Positions 43,728 to 53,687 are shown, counted from the stretch's first letter. The stretch is 64,000 nt of DNA from Sphingobacterium chungjuense (GCF_011316935.1 NZ_WLYS01000003.1:372001-436000), one strand, 5' to 3'. The notes: a model not told the origin generated them from the sequence alone. Numbers and translations: made by a program.

Positions 43728-44507
43728 TTATGTAGGCACTTTCTCTATCCGTGATGCGCTATCCCTATCCAGAAACAGCCTGGCGTGAGGCAACGTGCGT
43801 AGGATGGTTGAGGGATAAACCTCCGAAATCTCACTATAGAAGGTATGGAATACTGCTTCCGCTTTGCGAATACCAGGTACCATACAATACCCAAAATTAG
43901 CCGCTAGCAATGATGGAATAGTCAACGTAAAAGCCATTGTCGGCACCTCGGCAATAGTGCTAAAGCAACCTTCATTGACCTGCTGTTGGCGGCTGCGGTC
44001 GTCGATATGAACGACCTTGACCTTTGCGTCGTCACCAAATTTAGCAACGTGAGGATCATTGAATGCCAAATGCGTGTTCTCCCCGATCCCGAAGAATACC
44101 AAATCTGGCTTATACTGATCCAGCAAGGTGCTATAGCGACTGCATTCAGCCGAAAGATCTTCTGGAGTGCTGTTGAGAAGATGCACCTGCTTAAACGGGA
44201 CAAGGTCAAAAATACGTTCTCCTAAAAAGCGGCCAAATGTTTTGTCTGAATCTGCCGATAGGCCAATATACTCATCCATGTGGAAAGCGTGAATGCGTGT
44301 CCATGGAATATCCAGTTGCACCAACTCCACCAGAAAATCATGTTGTGAATCTGCCGCGGCGAATATAATACCTATCTCCTCCTTTTCCTTCAATAGTTCA
44401 TTGATCTTGTCTGCAGCCAATCGAGCCGACCGTTTTCCCAATTCTTTCCGGTCTTCAAAAATCTCCACAACCAACTCTCCCGCTTTAGCGGTTTTAAAAT
44501 CTGCCAT
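43728..44507 (-). CDS. NagB-like glucosamine-6-phosphate deaminase
   Basis: 259 residues: IPWTRIHAFHMDEYIGLSADSDKTFGRFL (Asp of the MDEY motif) and VFFGIGENTHLAFNDPHVA, where canonical NagB has GxDGHIAFNEP. The His is kept, but the base Asp is Asn and the Glu is Asp. These changes are common to a Bacteroidota NagB-like group (from memory); the Thr replacing Gly is less usual. The N-terminal phosphate loop is also changed (IIFAAADSQHDF). Likely deaminates or isomerises an amino-sugar phosphate from the locus; a different sugar phosphate is possible. Confidence 0.75.
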   Translation of the reverse strand: MADFKTAKAGELVVEIFEDRKELGKRSARLAADKINELLKEKEEIGIIFAAADSQHDFLVELVQLDIPWTRIHAFHMDEYIGLSADSDKTFGRFLGERIFDLVPFKQVHLLNSTPEDLSAECSRYSTLLDQYKPDLVFFGIGENTHLAFNDPHVAKFGDDAKVKVVHIDDRSRQQQVNEGCFSTIAEVPTMAFTLTIPSLLAANFGYCMVPGIRKAEAVFHTFYSEISEVYPSTILRTLPHARLFLDRDSASRIEKVPT

Positions 44508-44536
44508 TTAACGTAAATATATAATAGATGATAAAC

Positions 44537-47371
44537 TTATAATCTCATTTTAATACCAGCTCGTCCCCAGAAAGAGTAAAACTGATTTTGATAAATCCGA
44601 TTCCGCTGTCCGAAATAATCGATCTGCGGCGCGCCAGTCAGGTTGACGCCTTCTGCGTAAAGGGATATTTTGGGTGTAATCTTGAAAGCCATATTGGCAT
44701 CCAATTGAAGCCTGCTGTGTCGGATGACATCCGTAGCATCCTGATCACCGAGAAGTTCGGTATAAGCGCCGTTGTAATTAACATTGCCCTGTATGGAGAA
44801 ACGTTTGTAGGTAAATGAAAGAGATGCATTCCCCGTATGTGCCGCTTGCCCAGGCAGTCGAAGATCCTCGCGGAACTGTGCATCTGCATTGGAATAGGTA
44901 TAGGTGTAGTTGGCCATCACCGATAGTCCACTCAGAATACCTGGAAGAAAGGTCAGATTGCTTTGCACATTCACCTCCACACCTGCCACATGTGCCACAT
45001 CGCCATTTAAGGTGCGAAACCAACGCCATCCGGTGTAAGCGTCCGCTCCGTCAAACTCATTGCCTGTAAGGGCAAATACGCTGTTGTACTGAAATTGATC
45101 GATGCGCTTGTAAAATGTTCCTGCGGAAATAATTCCTAGATTAGATAGGTACTTCTCGTACATCAAATCCAAATTCATCGACGTGGCGGGCTGCAAATCA
45201 GGATTACCATCGGTGATCGCTTCACCCAATAAATTGATCAATCTGCCCGGAACAAGATCTACGAAGTTGGCGCGACTGTAGCCATAAGTCCACGCTAACC
45301 GCAACAGCGATGAACGATCCAAATCATATTTGAATTGAACGTTGGGCAACACTTTGACATAAGAATTGGATTGAAAATTGGGCGTAGTCGATACCCACTG
45401 TTCGGTGTCATCCGTTTCGATGATGTTTCCAGCATAATCCACTTGATTGTGCTCTAGACGCACACCTGCTAAAAACATCAGCTTATTGATTTGTACCCGA
45501 TTCATGAGATACCCCGATTTGATCGTTTCTTCTGAATTGTAGAAATAGGAATCGATACTACTGCGTGTAGCTCTTTCATTGATTGGAAAAAGATCAGTTC
45601 CTAAGTTTTGATCTAGAAAAGAAATGGTCTTGTCGCGATCAACAGCTAACCCAAAGTTGGTATGACCATCAAGTAGATCGTCTGAAAGCTCGGCTACTCC
45701 CGCAAAATTGCTTAAGTTGCCCGTGGCAGCGTCGCCAGCATAGGTCGTAACAAGGGTATTATCAGGCCGCCAGCGTTGATTATTCATCCGCTTGTATTTG
45801 ACGCCGGCTTTGAACAGGGCATCATTACCCCAAAGGGAATAACTGTAACTTCCATTGAGTCTGGCCGTATAATTCTGTCCTTTGGTATTCCAATAATTGC
45901 GCTCTACCGCATTGTAGGTATACAGTGATGCGTCATTTTTCCAATCTGCCCCAGAAGCCTCTAAAAAATCGGTTTCAATATCGTCGATCTGCAAATTGAT
46001 ATTTCCGGTGATAAAATTATACGTTCCACCGCGGTATACCATCTCTGATTGACTATAGAAGCCGGCAGCATCCAACATGACACCACCAATCTTAGTTTCA
46101 CCTTCCAGACTGAATGTCAGCACATCATTATCTTCCGTTCCCGCCATCACTTCATTGTATCCTCGCCCCCGAGTATTAACAAATGATCCCGACTCCGCAT
46201 CATACGTAGTACGTGCTGATTGCATACGGGTACGCTTACGGTATCGCGTCAGATCGTTGTTGTGACTACTATAAAGCATGTTTGCGACCAAGGTAGTAGA
46301 TGGATTTACGACGTAGTCCACTGTAGCAGAAGTACCAAATCTTTTCCTATCATTCTGCATATACAAATAGCGAATATCCGTAGGGAAATAGATCTCTCCA
46401 AAACCATAATCTTTGGCTTCCCAGACCTGAGCACGCAGATCATCATATCCATTTTGGGTACGAAAGTAGCTCCCAGTGGCGATCACCCCCAAGCGTCCGT
46501 TCGGAACAGCATCACTAGGTAAAAATCGCTTTCCTAAACCTCCATTAACGATATTATTAATTTTAGACCGCAAATCATTGTACCCCACTCCCACATCAAG
46601 TGTAGCAACAGTTTTCATCGAAGCAGCGGTAGGAGTTTTCATATTGATCGTCCCTGCGATGGCATCGCCATCTAAATCGGGTGTCAGGGTTTTGATCACT
46701 TCCATGGAAGACAACACATTGACAGGAATAACATCCAACGATGGATTGCGCGCACCATTTTCATCACTCCCCATCATCTGTTCCCCATTAATATTGATGT
46801 TAGTAAAGTTGCCAGGTGTACCGCGCAATTGTACTTTGGCACCTTCGCCACTGCTATTGCGACCAATGGTGACACCAGGAAGGCGCTGTAGTGACTCAGC
46901 GACATTGAGATCAGGATAACGCCCCATTACATCAGCCGAAATCACTTGCTTAATATTGTCAGCCATGCGCTGCTGGTTCAACGCCTTCTGTTGTCCTTCC
47001 ATCACTGCTGTGATCTCGACCACACCGAGCTTTTCGGCATTAAGGGTCAAGACTACGTTGCCTAACAATACGTTTTCATTGGCCACCTGAACTGTACGTT
47101 CTAACGTTTCGTACCCCATATAGTTGAACACCAATGTACGTTCCCCCGTCGGTACATTGTTTAATACAAATCTTCCGTTCAGATCGGTAGCCACGGTAAT
47201 CGAAGCACCTTGCACCGAAACCGACGCACCAGGAAGAGGGCGCATTTCGGCATTAAAAACTTGCCCTTGTATAGAGCGCCTAACTTGGGCTTGGGTGTCT
47301 TTCATACTGAAAAGAGCACACATTATTAAACACATCATGCTTAATAAGGAAGAATATCGAGCTGTTATCAT
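44537..47371 (-). CDS. TonB-dependent receptor
   Basis: 944 residues: signal peptide, CarboxypepD_reg-like domain (IQGQVFNAEMRPLPGASVSVQGASITVATDLNGRFVLNNVPTGERTLVFNYMGYETLERTV), plug (ADNIKQVISADVMGRYPDLNVAESLQRLPGVTIGRNSSGEGAKVQLRGTPGNFTNININGEQM) and barrel to ...FYSFWGRAGIKMRL. It is of the type found in Xanthomonas/Caulobacter-like sugar loci rather than SusC; no SusD follows. First gene of the operon, immediately after the LacI operator. Confidence 0.92.
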   Translation of the reverse strand: MITARYSSLLSMMCLIMCALFSMKDTQAQVRRSIQGQVFNAEMRPLPGASVSVQGASITVATDLNGRFVLNNVPTGERTLVFNYMGYETLERTVQVANENVLLGNVVLTLNAEKLGVVEITAVMEGQQKALNQQRMADNIKQVISADVMGRYPDLNVAESLQRLPGVTIGRNSSGEGAKVQLRGTPGNFTNININGEQMMGSDENGARNPSLDVIPVNVLSSMEVIKTLTPDLDGDAIAGTINMKTPTAASMKTVATLDVGVGYNDLRSKINNIVNGGLGKRFLPSDAVPNGRLGVIATGSYFRTQNGYDDLRAQVWEAKDYGFGEIYFPTDIRYLYMQNDRKRFGTSATVDYVVNPSTTLVANMLYSSHNNDLTRYRKRTRMQSARTTYDAESGSFVNTRGRGYNEVMAGTEDNDVLTFSLEGETKIGGVMLDAAGFYSQSEMVYRGGTYNFITGNINLQIDDIETDFLEASGADWKNDASLYTYNAVERNYWNTKGQNYTARLNGSYSYSLWGNDALFKAGVKYKRMNNQRWRPDNTLVTTYAGDAATGNLSNFAGVAELSDDLLDGHTNFGLAVDRDKTISFLDQNLGTDLFPINERATRSSIDSYFYNSEETIKSGYLMNRVQINKLMFLAGVRLEHNQVDYAGNIIETDDTEQWVSTTPNFQSNSYVKVLPNVQFKYDLDRSSLLRLAWTYGYSRANFVDLVPGRLINLLGEAITDGNPDLQPATSMNLDLMYEKYLSNLGIISAGTFYKRIDQFQYNSVFALTGNEFDGADAYTGWRWFRTLNGDVAHVAGVEVNVQSNLTFLPGILSGLSVMANYTYTYSNADAQFREDLRLPGQAAHTGNASLSFTYKRFSIQGNVNYNGAYTELLGDQDATDVIRHSRLQLDANMAFKITPKISLYAEGVNLTGAPQIDYFGQRNRIYQNQFYSFWGRAGIKMRL

Positions 47372-47434
47372 TTTTTAGGTTATTTTGGTCAATAAAATCG
47401 CTACATTCTTATTAAAAATTTGATACTATTATCT

Positions 47435-47454
47435 TTACGTGCACGTGCACGTAA
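47435..47454. promoter_or_regulatory. perfect 20-bp LacI-type operator
   Basis: TTACGTGCAC followed by its exact reverse complement, with the central CG typical of LacI-family operators. It lies 64 bp before the TonB receptor start and 158 bp after the LacI gene stop. A weaker relative (GCACGTACACG, 47550-47560) lies nearby. Confidence 0.75.
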
Positions 47455-47612
47455 CTGGTTAAAAAAAATCTCTAGCTAAGAATTTTCAGGAACCGCATAA
47501 AGGCATGTATTCATAATATGTATAATTAGGTAAAAGAAATATGTGTCGGGCACGTACACGAAAGTACGAATCCAAATTTCTAAAACAAATTTTTTAACAA
47601 AAAAAATTAAAA

Positions 47613-48683
47613 TCAGTTTCGATAGTACACCAAGTTTGTTCTCGTAATGATATCAATCGGTGTAAAGTAGTCGCCAGACATTTCCTTTTTATGGACGGCC
47701 AACTGGAAAATGGCCATAATCCCGCGATATCCCTGTTCGTTAGGTCTTTCGCAGAGCAGGAAGTTGATGAATCCATCCTCAAGGTATCTCAAATTGTCCG
47801 TCAAATGGTCATTGCCAATAATCAAGATATCCTGCATGCCGCGTTCTTTCGCCCAGCGTGCCACTAGCGATGATCTGGAATTGGTCACGTATAGCAATCC
47901 TATATCATGGGACTTAGCGAACACGTCGTCCAATTTAGTACGGACACTTTCATACCCAGTCTCCGTACAACTAAATGTAAATACCTGATCAGCCGCTTTG
48001 CGATCCTGAAAATAAGATCTAAAACCTTCTTCCTTTTCAAGCACCGCGTTATTTCCTACGATCTCTTTTGCAATGTGAATAATGCCTGCTTTTTGCTTCT
48101 CTTGCAGTGCAACGTAGGCAAGCTCTCCAGCTAAACGACCACTATCAAATAGTTTAGGGCCAATATAAGAGAGCCTTTGTGTACTTGGCAAATCGGAGTT
48201 GATGAAGACATAAGGTATTTGGTGCTTATCGCAATACGAAGCAAGTTCCTTCGCTTCCTGTTCAAAAGTGGGTGTCAAGAGAATACCATCTACCGCTTTT
48301 TCATGTGCTATTGCTGAAACGGCTTTGGCAAAGGAGGATTGCTCATTTTGATCGAAAAAATACCGTTTAACGACCACGCCATACTGTGCGATTTCGGATA
48401 AAGCCTGATCTACTCCATCTTGGGGTGCCTGCCAAAACTCGGACTCTTCCGAAACCGAAGGTAATAAAACAATGATCTTGAAAGTCTCACGCGCACTTTT
48501 AGCCAACCGTTGAGCCAATACATTCGGCTTGTAGTCTACCTCTTTGATGATCGCATTCACGCGTGCTCTGGTTTCTTCCGAAACTCCCGTTCGATTGTGA
48601 ATCACCCGATCTACCGTACCTTTAGATACGTTCGCGCGACGAGCTATTTCTTTTACTCCGATCAATTCCTTCGATGCTGGCAT
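47613..48683 (-). CDS. LacI-family transcriptional regulator
   Basis: 356 residues. N-terminal HTH GVKEIARRANVSKGTVDRVIHNRTGVSEETRARVNAIIKEVDYKPNVLAQRLAKS, then a periplasmic-binding-like sensor domain (FKIIVLLPSVSEESEFWQAPQDGVDQAL...). The RVDRVIHNRTG recognition region differs from the most common VSRVLN. It is encoded directly upstream of, and in the same direction as, the receptor gene, and probably binds the palindrome at 47435-47454. The inducer is likely a sugar from the locus. Confidence 0.9.
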   Translation of the reverse strand: MPASKELIGVKEIARRANVSKGTVDRVIHNRTGVSEETRARVNAIIKEVDYKPNVLAQRLAKSARETFKIIVLLPSVSEESEFWQAPQDGVDQALSEIAQYGVVVKRYFFDQNEQSSFAKAVSAIAHEKAVDGILLTPTFEQEAKELASYCDKHQIPYVFINSDLPSTQRLSYIGPKLFDSGRLAGELAYVALQEKQKAGIIHIAKEIVGNNAVLEKEEGFRSYFQDRKAADQVFTFSCTETGYESVRTKLDDVFAKSHDIGLLYVTNSRSSLVARWAKERGMQDILIIGNDHLTDNLRYLEDGFINFLLCERPNEQGYRGIMAIFQLAVHKKEMSGDYFTPIDIITRTNLVYYRN

Positions 48684-48915
48684 GAGATGTATTGAGTTGA
48701 CAGATACAAAGACAAACTTACGACAAAATTCTCTTAGGAGATTATATAACTAACGTATCTGGGGAAGTAGCCAAAAACTCAAGATACATATTGAGCGAAA
48801 CCCTTCAAGAAGTGTTCCGCTCAATTTGCACATAAGCCTCAAATTTAGCTCGAAGATAATACTAGAATGGAAATGGTAAAAATTGCTGCCGTTTCAAATT
48901 GGGCATTGAAATCTC

Positions 48916-49218
48916 TTAATTGTTGCAATTGACATCCAATATTACCTCGCCTTCAGGACCTTCTACGTATATGACACCTGTGAAACAACCAGAATTTACA
49001 CGCCCCGGCGATGGAGTCCAGTTAAAAAATGCTGGCGTATTAGGTCCTCCGATCGTGACTTCGATACCAGTTACCATCGAGCCTTCATAGAAAACCTGTA
49101 CATGAAAACCATCTTTGATGAATCTAATATCGTTCGTGGTAATATGCTGATCGCTTGAAAAGCTGAATGCAGTGAATGATGATACTACAACTAGAAGTGC
49201 AATTACATTTTTTTTCAT
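48916..49218 (-). CDS. small secreted hypothetical protein
   Basis: 100 residues with a clear signal peptide (MKKNVIALLVVVSSFTAFSFS). The mature part looks like a small beta domain: HITTNDIRFIKDGFHVQVFYEGSMVTGIEVTIGGPNTPAFFNWTPSPGRVNSGCFTGVIYVEGPEG. Two Cys, GCFTG and the C-terminal DVNCNN, could form a disulfide. Family not recognised; a lone gene. Confidence 0.6.
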   Translation of the reverse strand: MKKNVIALLVVVSSFTAFSFSSDQHITTNDIRFIKDGFHVQVFYEGSMVTGIEVTIGGPNTPAFFNWTPSPGRVNSGCFTGVIYVEGPEGEVILDVNCNN

Positions 49219-49636
49219 AGTTAGTTTTTTAGAAAAAGGTTAGAGAATAGGAGTAAATTTTAGATGGAAACACCTTGGTTATTATTATTCATAAAGCTCA
49301 CTGGACCATAAGTAAGTCAAGTATCGGTGTACCAACTGCTTAAATATACAAATAAAATAATCATGAATTGTGATCAAAATATATTTTTTTCTTTCCAACG
49401 CGACTTTATATAATAATCATTAAGTCTAAAAATCAAATACATAGCTATTTCGAAGCACGTCAATAAGTGATCTTCAATGCATAATTCTCAATTCTTACCC
49501 ATTTTCATTAAATTTACTATTTTTGTATGATCACATTCATTATCACTTTCTAATTCAAGATAATGAAAGTGCACCTAACTACCCTTCAAATGAACGGTAA
49601 AAACAACCCAATCAACCTCATTAAGCGTCAACTTCC
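49219..49636. other. intergenic with a probable promoter
   Basis: TATTTTTG at 49518-49525 fits the -7 element, without a clear -33 TTG; it would give a ~110-nt leader for the next gene. Nothing else seen. Confidence 0.4.
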
Positions 49637-50788
49637 ATGAGTTTATTATCAAGAAGCATCACAACACTCAAGATCCTGATAACCGCCTTTGCAGGCGCTC
49701 TAGCTATCGCAAACGCTTCCATTGCGCAATCTAAATTTACCATCAGAGGAATTGTTGAAGATGTAAACAGTGGAGATAGTATCTTTTTATCTTATAGAGA
49801 AAATGACCAACACATAGTACACAAGGTCGTAGCTAGCAATAAATTTTTCACTATAGAAGGATACGTTCAAGAACCGATTAAAGCATCGCTTTATAGAAAT
49901 GAAAATCCGCAGCTAATAGATTATACTACTGACTACATTAAATTATATCTTGAGTCCGGTGATATTACCATTAAAGGATCGAAAAGTCTATCCTCTGCGC
50001 GTGTTTCCGGCACTGCGTTAAACGACAGTTTTAATCTGCTACAAACTAAAATCGATCAAATTAGATCTCGGTACGATTCGATAAAAGAACCTCACTTGCT
50101 AACAGAGCAAGAAAAAAAAGATACTGCTTTTATCAATCGCAATTCCTACGCACTAAACAAGCTACATTTTGAAATTGTGGATGAAGAATTAGCATTTGCG
50201 GAGGCAAACACGGATTCTAAGATAAGTCTTGATATTTTAGACAACCGCTCAAGAATCAATAACTACGTTGATAAAGTTGCATCAATCTATGAAAAGCTGT
50301 CAGAGCAACTAAAACAAACACCGCAAGGAAATGAAATAGAGAGTCGAATATGTAAAAAAAGAATGGTTACTGTAGGAACACAGGCGCCCAACTTTGTTCT
50401 GCCCGATTCAACTAAAAAACCTATCAGCTTATCTTCTTTACGAGGTGGCTACGTATTACTGGATTTTTGGGCCTCATGGTGTCTACCGTGTCGTGAGGGA
50501 CATCCGAATTTGATTTCTCTATATGATACCTACAAAGATTCCAATTTTCAGATCGTAAGTGTATCTATAGATAAAGATTATAATAATTGGATTTCTGCAA
50601 TCTCTGAAGATAACCTATCATGGCCACAGGTATCGGATCTGAAAGCAAATAAGAGCGAGGTGTATCTGAGATATGGCATCACATCCATACCGTCAAATTT
50701 TTTGCTTGACCCCGATGGCATAGTGATCGCAAAGGATTTAAAGGGAGAGGATTTAAAATTAAAATTAGAGGAGCTACTTTCGAAATAG
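49637..50788 (+). CDS. TlpA-family thiol-disulfide oxidoreductase with DUF4369-like domain
   Basis: 383 residues: signal peptide ending ASIAQ, an N-terminal DUF4369-like domain (FTIRGIVEDVNSGDSIFLSYRE...), a helical middle, then a thioredoxin domain APNFVLPDSTKKPISLSSLRGGYVLLDFWASWCLPCREGHPNL with Cys282 and Cys285. The cis-Pro region ITSIPSNFLLDPDGIV is intact. A periplasmic disulfide reductase of the common Bacteroidota type. Confidence 0.9.
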   Translation: MSLLSRSITTLKILITAFAGALAIANASIAQSKFTIRGIVEDVNSGDSIFLSYRENDQHIVHKVVASNKFFTIEGYVQEPIKASLYRNENPQLIDYTTDYIKLYLESGDITIKGSKSLSSARVSGTALNDSFNLLQTKIDQIRSRYDSIKEPHLLTEQEKKDTAFINRNSYALNKLHFEIVDEELAFAEANTDSKISLDILDNRSRINNYVDKVASIYEKLSEQLKQTPQGNEIESRICKKRMVTVGTQAPNFVLPDSTKKPISLSSLRGGYVLLDFWASWCLPCREGHPNLISLYDTYKDSNFQIVSVSIDKDYNNWISAISEDNLSWPQVSDLKANKSEVYLRYGITSIPSNFLLDPDGIVIAKDLKGEDLKLKLEELLSK

Positions 50789-51056
50789 GTCATAATCGTG
50801 CTGTGTAAACTTAATTACTCAATCCAAAAAACCTCAGCCCGACTCTACTCATTACCTGACTATTCCCCACCACTCATAAGGTTTCTTTATTCAGCATCGC
50901 CAAATGCGCTCTCACAAAATAACATAACATTATCTCCGCTGAGTAGCAAATACATGCTAAATGTGTAGGGAAAAGAACAAATCACCGCATTCGGAGTTCT
51001 TACTATGCTATGGGTCTACATGTAGATGCATTAGCGCTTACTAGAAATTAGTCAAT

Positions 51057-51437
51057 ATGCATTTGTCAAAAAGTTCTCATCAAGTCGTCGATGCTAAAAG
51101 CAGGGCAGCTTATGATCTATTTTTTGATGAATATGCAGCAGTTATCTATGGTCTAATTAACCATACCTCCTATTGCCAAAAGGAGAAAGAAGAGATTTTT
51201 GCCCAAGCAGTGCATGTGCTGTGGAGCGAGCGCTGCCATACCGTATCTCCCGAAAGATTAGGTAATCTAGCCATCATCAAGGCAATAGCAAAAATCGCAA
51301 TTAGTTTACGTACCGTAAATGATATGTCCATTAGCACACTCAGCAATACCAAAGATAGGCTACAGTGGGCCAAGGATTTTATCCATCACTTGCTAACCAA
51401 AAGTGCTGAGCTAGGCAGCCAAAATAAGACAGCATAG
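51057..51437 (+). CDS. hypothetical, sigma-70 region-2-like
   Basis: 126 residues: AAYDLFFDEYAAVIYGLINHTSYCQKEKEEIFAQAVHVLWSERCHTVSP. The first half resembles region 2 of ECF sigma factors (YxxFYxxYxxxLYxxI...) but there is no region 4, so it cannot be a complete sigma factor. It may be a small helical regulator or a truncated sigma gene. 61 bp before the helicase gene, same strand. Confidence 0.5.
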   Translation: MHLSKSSHQVVDAKSRAAYDLFFDEYAAVIYGLINHTSYCQKEKEEIFAQAVHVLWSERCHTVSPERLGNLAIIKAIAKIAISLRTVNDMSISTLSNTKDRLQWAKDFIHHLLTKSAELGSQNKTA

Positions 51438-51497
51438 TTCAATCGCGCTGTCTCCCCAACATTGTTTTCAAGTAGTATTTCTTCGATGTAAATTATT

Positions 51498-53063
51498 ATG
51501 GATACGGTCAAACATTCGGACTCCATACTAGGTTTTATTTCTATGAAATGCATCAATACCTCTACCAAGAAAAAGTCTGCAAGTAGGACACCTTATTATT
51601 TTCAGCAGAATGATATTGATCTGCTATTTGGCAAATTGGCAGCCGATACGCGCGACAAACGCCGCATCCTGTACCAACTGCCTACCGGTGGTGGCAAGAC
51701 CTTAATATTTTCTGAAATAGCGAAGCGTTATATTGAAGAGCATCAAAAGAAAGTAATTGTACTGACGCACCGAACGGAATTGTGTGCACAGACCACACGC
51801 GCGCTGAAAGAGAGCGGCGTAGTCAATAAGGTGATTAATAGTAAAGTGAAACGCATTCCTAAAAAGGATCTATTTCACTGTTTTGTGGCGATGGTAGAAA
51901 CCTTGAATAACCGCATCGATGAAGGTATGATCAATACTCACGAAGTCGGTTTGATCATTGTAGATGAAGCACACCACAACTCCTTTCAAAAATTATTGGA
52001 TCGATTCGAAAATGCTACCGTGATCGGTGTAACGGCAACACCATTCTCATCCGATGTTAATCTACCGATGAACGGCTTTTATGAAGAATTGGTGGTCGGC
52101 GCTCCTATTGCTCAGTTGATTAATGAGGGATTTTTAGCAAAACCCAAGTACCACGGTTACGATGTCGAACTAAACAGTCTCCAAACAGGTAGCAACGGGG
52201 ATTTTACCATTAGCACATCCGACATGCTCTTCGGTTCGGATGCTATGCTCGATTTACTATTGCACGCCTATCAGTCACATGCACTTAAAAAGAAGACGTT
52301 AATATTTAATAACGGCATTTTCACCTCTCGCCGAGTGCTGGAAGTATTCGAAGCTGCGGGATACCCGATACGTCATTTGGACAACAAAACGTCCAGCGCC
52401 GAGAGAGAAGAAATTCTAAAATGGTATCGTAAAACAAAGGGCGCCATCCTGACTTCGGTATCGATCTTGACGACCGGTTTTGATGAACCAAAGACGCAAG
52501 CCGTGATCCTGTATAGAGCCACGACTTCGATCACGCTGTACCATCAAATGGTGGGGCGTGGAGCCCGGCGTTTGCCAAAGAAAGCAACCTTTACTTTGGT
52601 CGATTTAGGAAATAATGCGGATCGATTTGGCAATTGGGATGCAGAGATTGATTGGCAGCATGTGTTTGAAAATCCTGACATCTACCATGAAAGCATGAAA
52701 CATACGGTAAGCAATATCCGTCAGATCGATCCGGAGATGCGTACACGCTTTCCCAACAGTCTGGAAACTTCCTTCGATATGCTTTCCGCCTATCAGGCAT
52801 TGATCGCAGCGGACGAAAAACCGAAGAATGCCATACGCGACTCCATCCGGCAACATGCCAGCATGTGTCTAGAAAATAGCGAAAACACCACCGAAGCTTT
52901 GCAGCTGGTGGAATACTTGCACGCAGAAATCAATATCCGTATTAGAGAATATGCAAAATGCTTAGGCAACGTCACGAAGAATTATCGGGAATGGCTGCGG
53001 GAAGATTATCTGAATCGGCTGCAACAGATGATTCGCCGGTTGAAAGGAAAATTGGCGGGTTAA
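51498..53063 (+). CDS. SF2 DEAD/DEAH-type helicase
   Basis: 521 residues. RecA-like domain 1: QLPTGGGKTLIF (Walker A, 60-71), VLTHRTELCAQT (Ia), IIVDEAHHNSF (DEAH, about 153-163) and GVTATPF (III). Domain 2 has LIFNNGIFTSRRVLEVFEAAG, GAILTSVSILTTGFDEPKTQAVI and YHQMVGRGARRLP (motif VI). It belongs to the group related to restriction-type and RadD-like helicases; the C-terminal ~150 residues are helical and not recognised. DNA or RNA substrate is unknown. Confidence 0.88.
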   Translation: MDTVKHSDSILGFISMKCINTSTKKKSASRTPYYFQQNDIDLLFGKLAADTRDKRRILYQLPTGGGKTLIFSEIAKRYIEEHQKKVIVLTHRTELCAQTTRALKESGVVNKVINSKVKRIPKKDLFHCFVAMVETLNNRIDEGMINTHEVGLIIVDEAHHNSFQKLLDRFENATVIGVTATPFSSDVNLPMNGFYEELVVGAPIAQLINEGFLAKPKYHGYDVELNSLQTGSNGDFTISTSDMLFGSDAMLDLLLHAYQSHALKKKTLIFNNGIFTSRRVLEVFEAAGYPIRHLDNKTSSAEREEILKWYRKTKGAILTSVSILTTGFDEPKTQAVILYRATTSITLYHQMVGRGARRLPKKATFTLVDLGNNADRFGNWDAEIDWQHVFENPDIYHESMKHTVSNIRQIDPEMRTRFPNSLETSFDMLSAYQALIAADEKPKNAIRDSIRQHASMCLENSENTTEALQLVEYLHAEINIRIREYAKCLGNVTKNYREWLREDYLNRLQQMIRRLKGKLAG

Positions 53064-53116
53064 TACGTATCGTATGGCCTTTCTCAGCTTAGGTTAATTG
53101 CTCGTCAATCTATAAA

Positions 53117-53155
53117 AACACCAAAGCCTCTTGTTGTTCAAGAGGCTTTGGTGTT
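53117..53155. terminator. bidirectional terminator
   Basis: Perfect 17-bp arms (AACACCAAAGCCTCTTG and its complement) with a 5-nt loop, between the convergent helicase and 100-residue gene; A-rich on one side, T-rich on the other. Confidence 0.85.
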
Positions 53156-53169
53156 AAAAGAGGCAGTGG

Positions 53170-53472
53170 CTAGATTGCCGCTACGTCTACCCTTTCAAAT
53201 TCGGTAAAGGTCACATTTGGATATTGGATCTTGCAATAATCTGCAAAATTACCCAGTACCATTTGCTCATTGTCGATCCGTAAGGATTTGTTGACGAAAA
53301 ATTTGCCCTCTGTTTTGTCTACCTCACACCAAGCGCCCACTTCTTGTCCGCCGTTTACATACACGCCCGAACCGTTAAGATTCGTTTTATCAGAATGTAC
53401 ATCATAGTATTCGTAGCTCGTGTCGCCAGCTTGCTCAGCCTTCAAACTTGTTTGATTTGTTTTATGTATCAT
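53170..53472 (-). CDS. hypothetical 100-residue protein
   Basis: No signal peptide. TSYEYYDVHSDKTNLNGSGVYVNGGQEVGAWCEVDKTEGKFFVNKSLRIDNEQMVLGNFADYCKIQYPNVTFTEFERVDV looks like a small alpha/beta protein. Family not recognised. It converges on the helicase gene across a shared terminator. Confidence 0.55.
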   Translation of the reverse strand: MIHKTNQTSLKAEQAGDTSYEYYDVHSDKTNLNGSGVYVNGGQEVGAWCEVDKTEGKFFVNKSLRIDNEQMVLGNFADYCKIQYPNVTFTEFERVDVAAI

Positions 53473-53687
53473 CGCTTATTTCTTTCTACCTAAAAGAGAT
53501 CTACGCTCGTTTTGTTTTCCCGCTATATGTAATAGACTGAGCAATAGTGGCATTCAGTTTAATAGGATGATACAGGGATAAACAATTGCGCTGTACGCTT
53601 GTTGTCTTAGCACATATGACCTGGTGAGAAGCATGCTATGAGTACGCGTGCTATTCGAGAAATAGTCATCACCATAAAACGCATACC

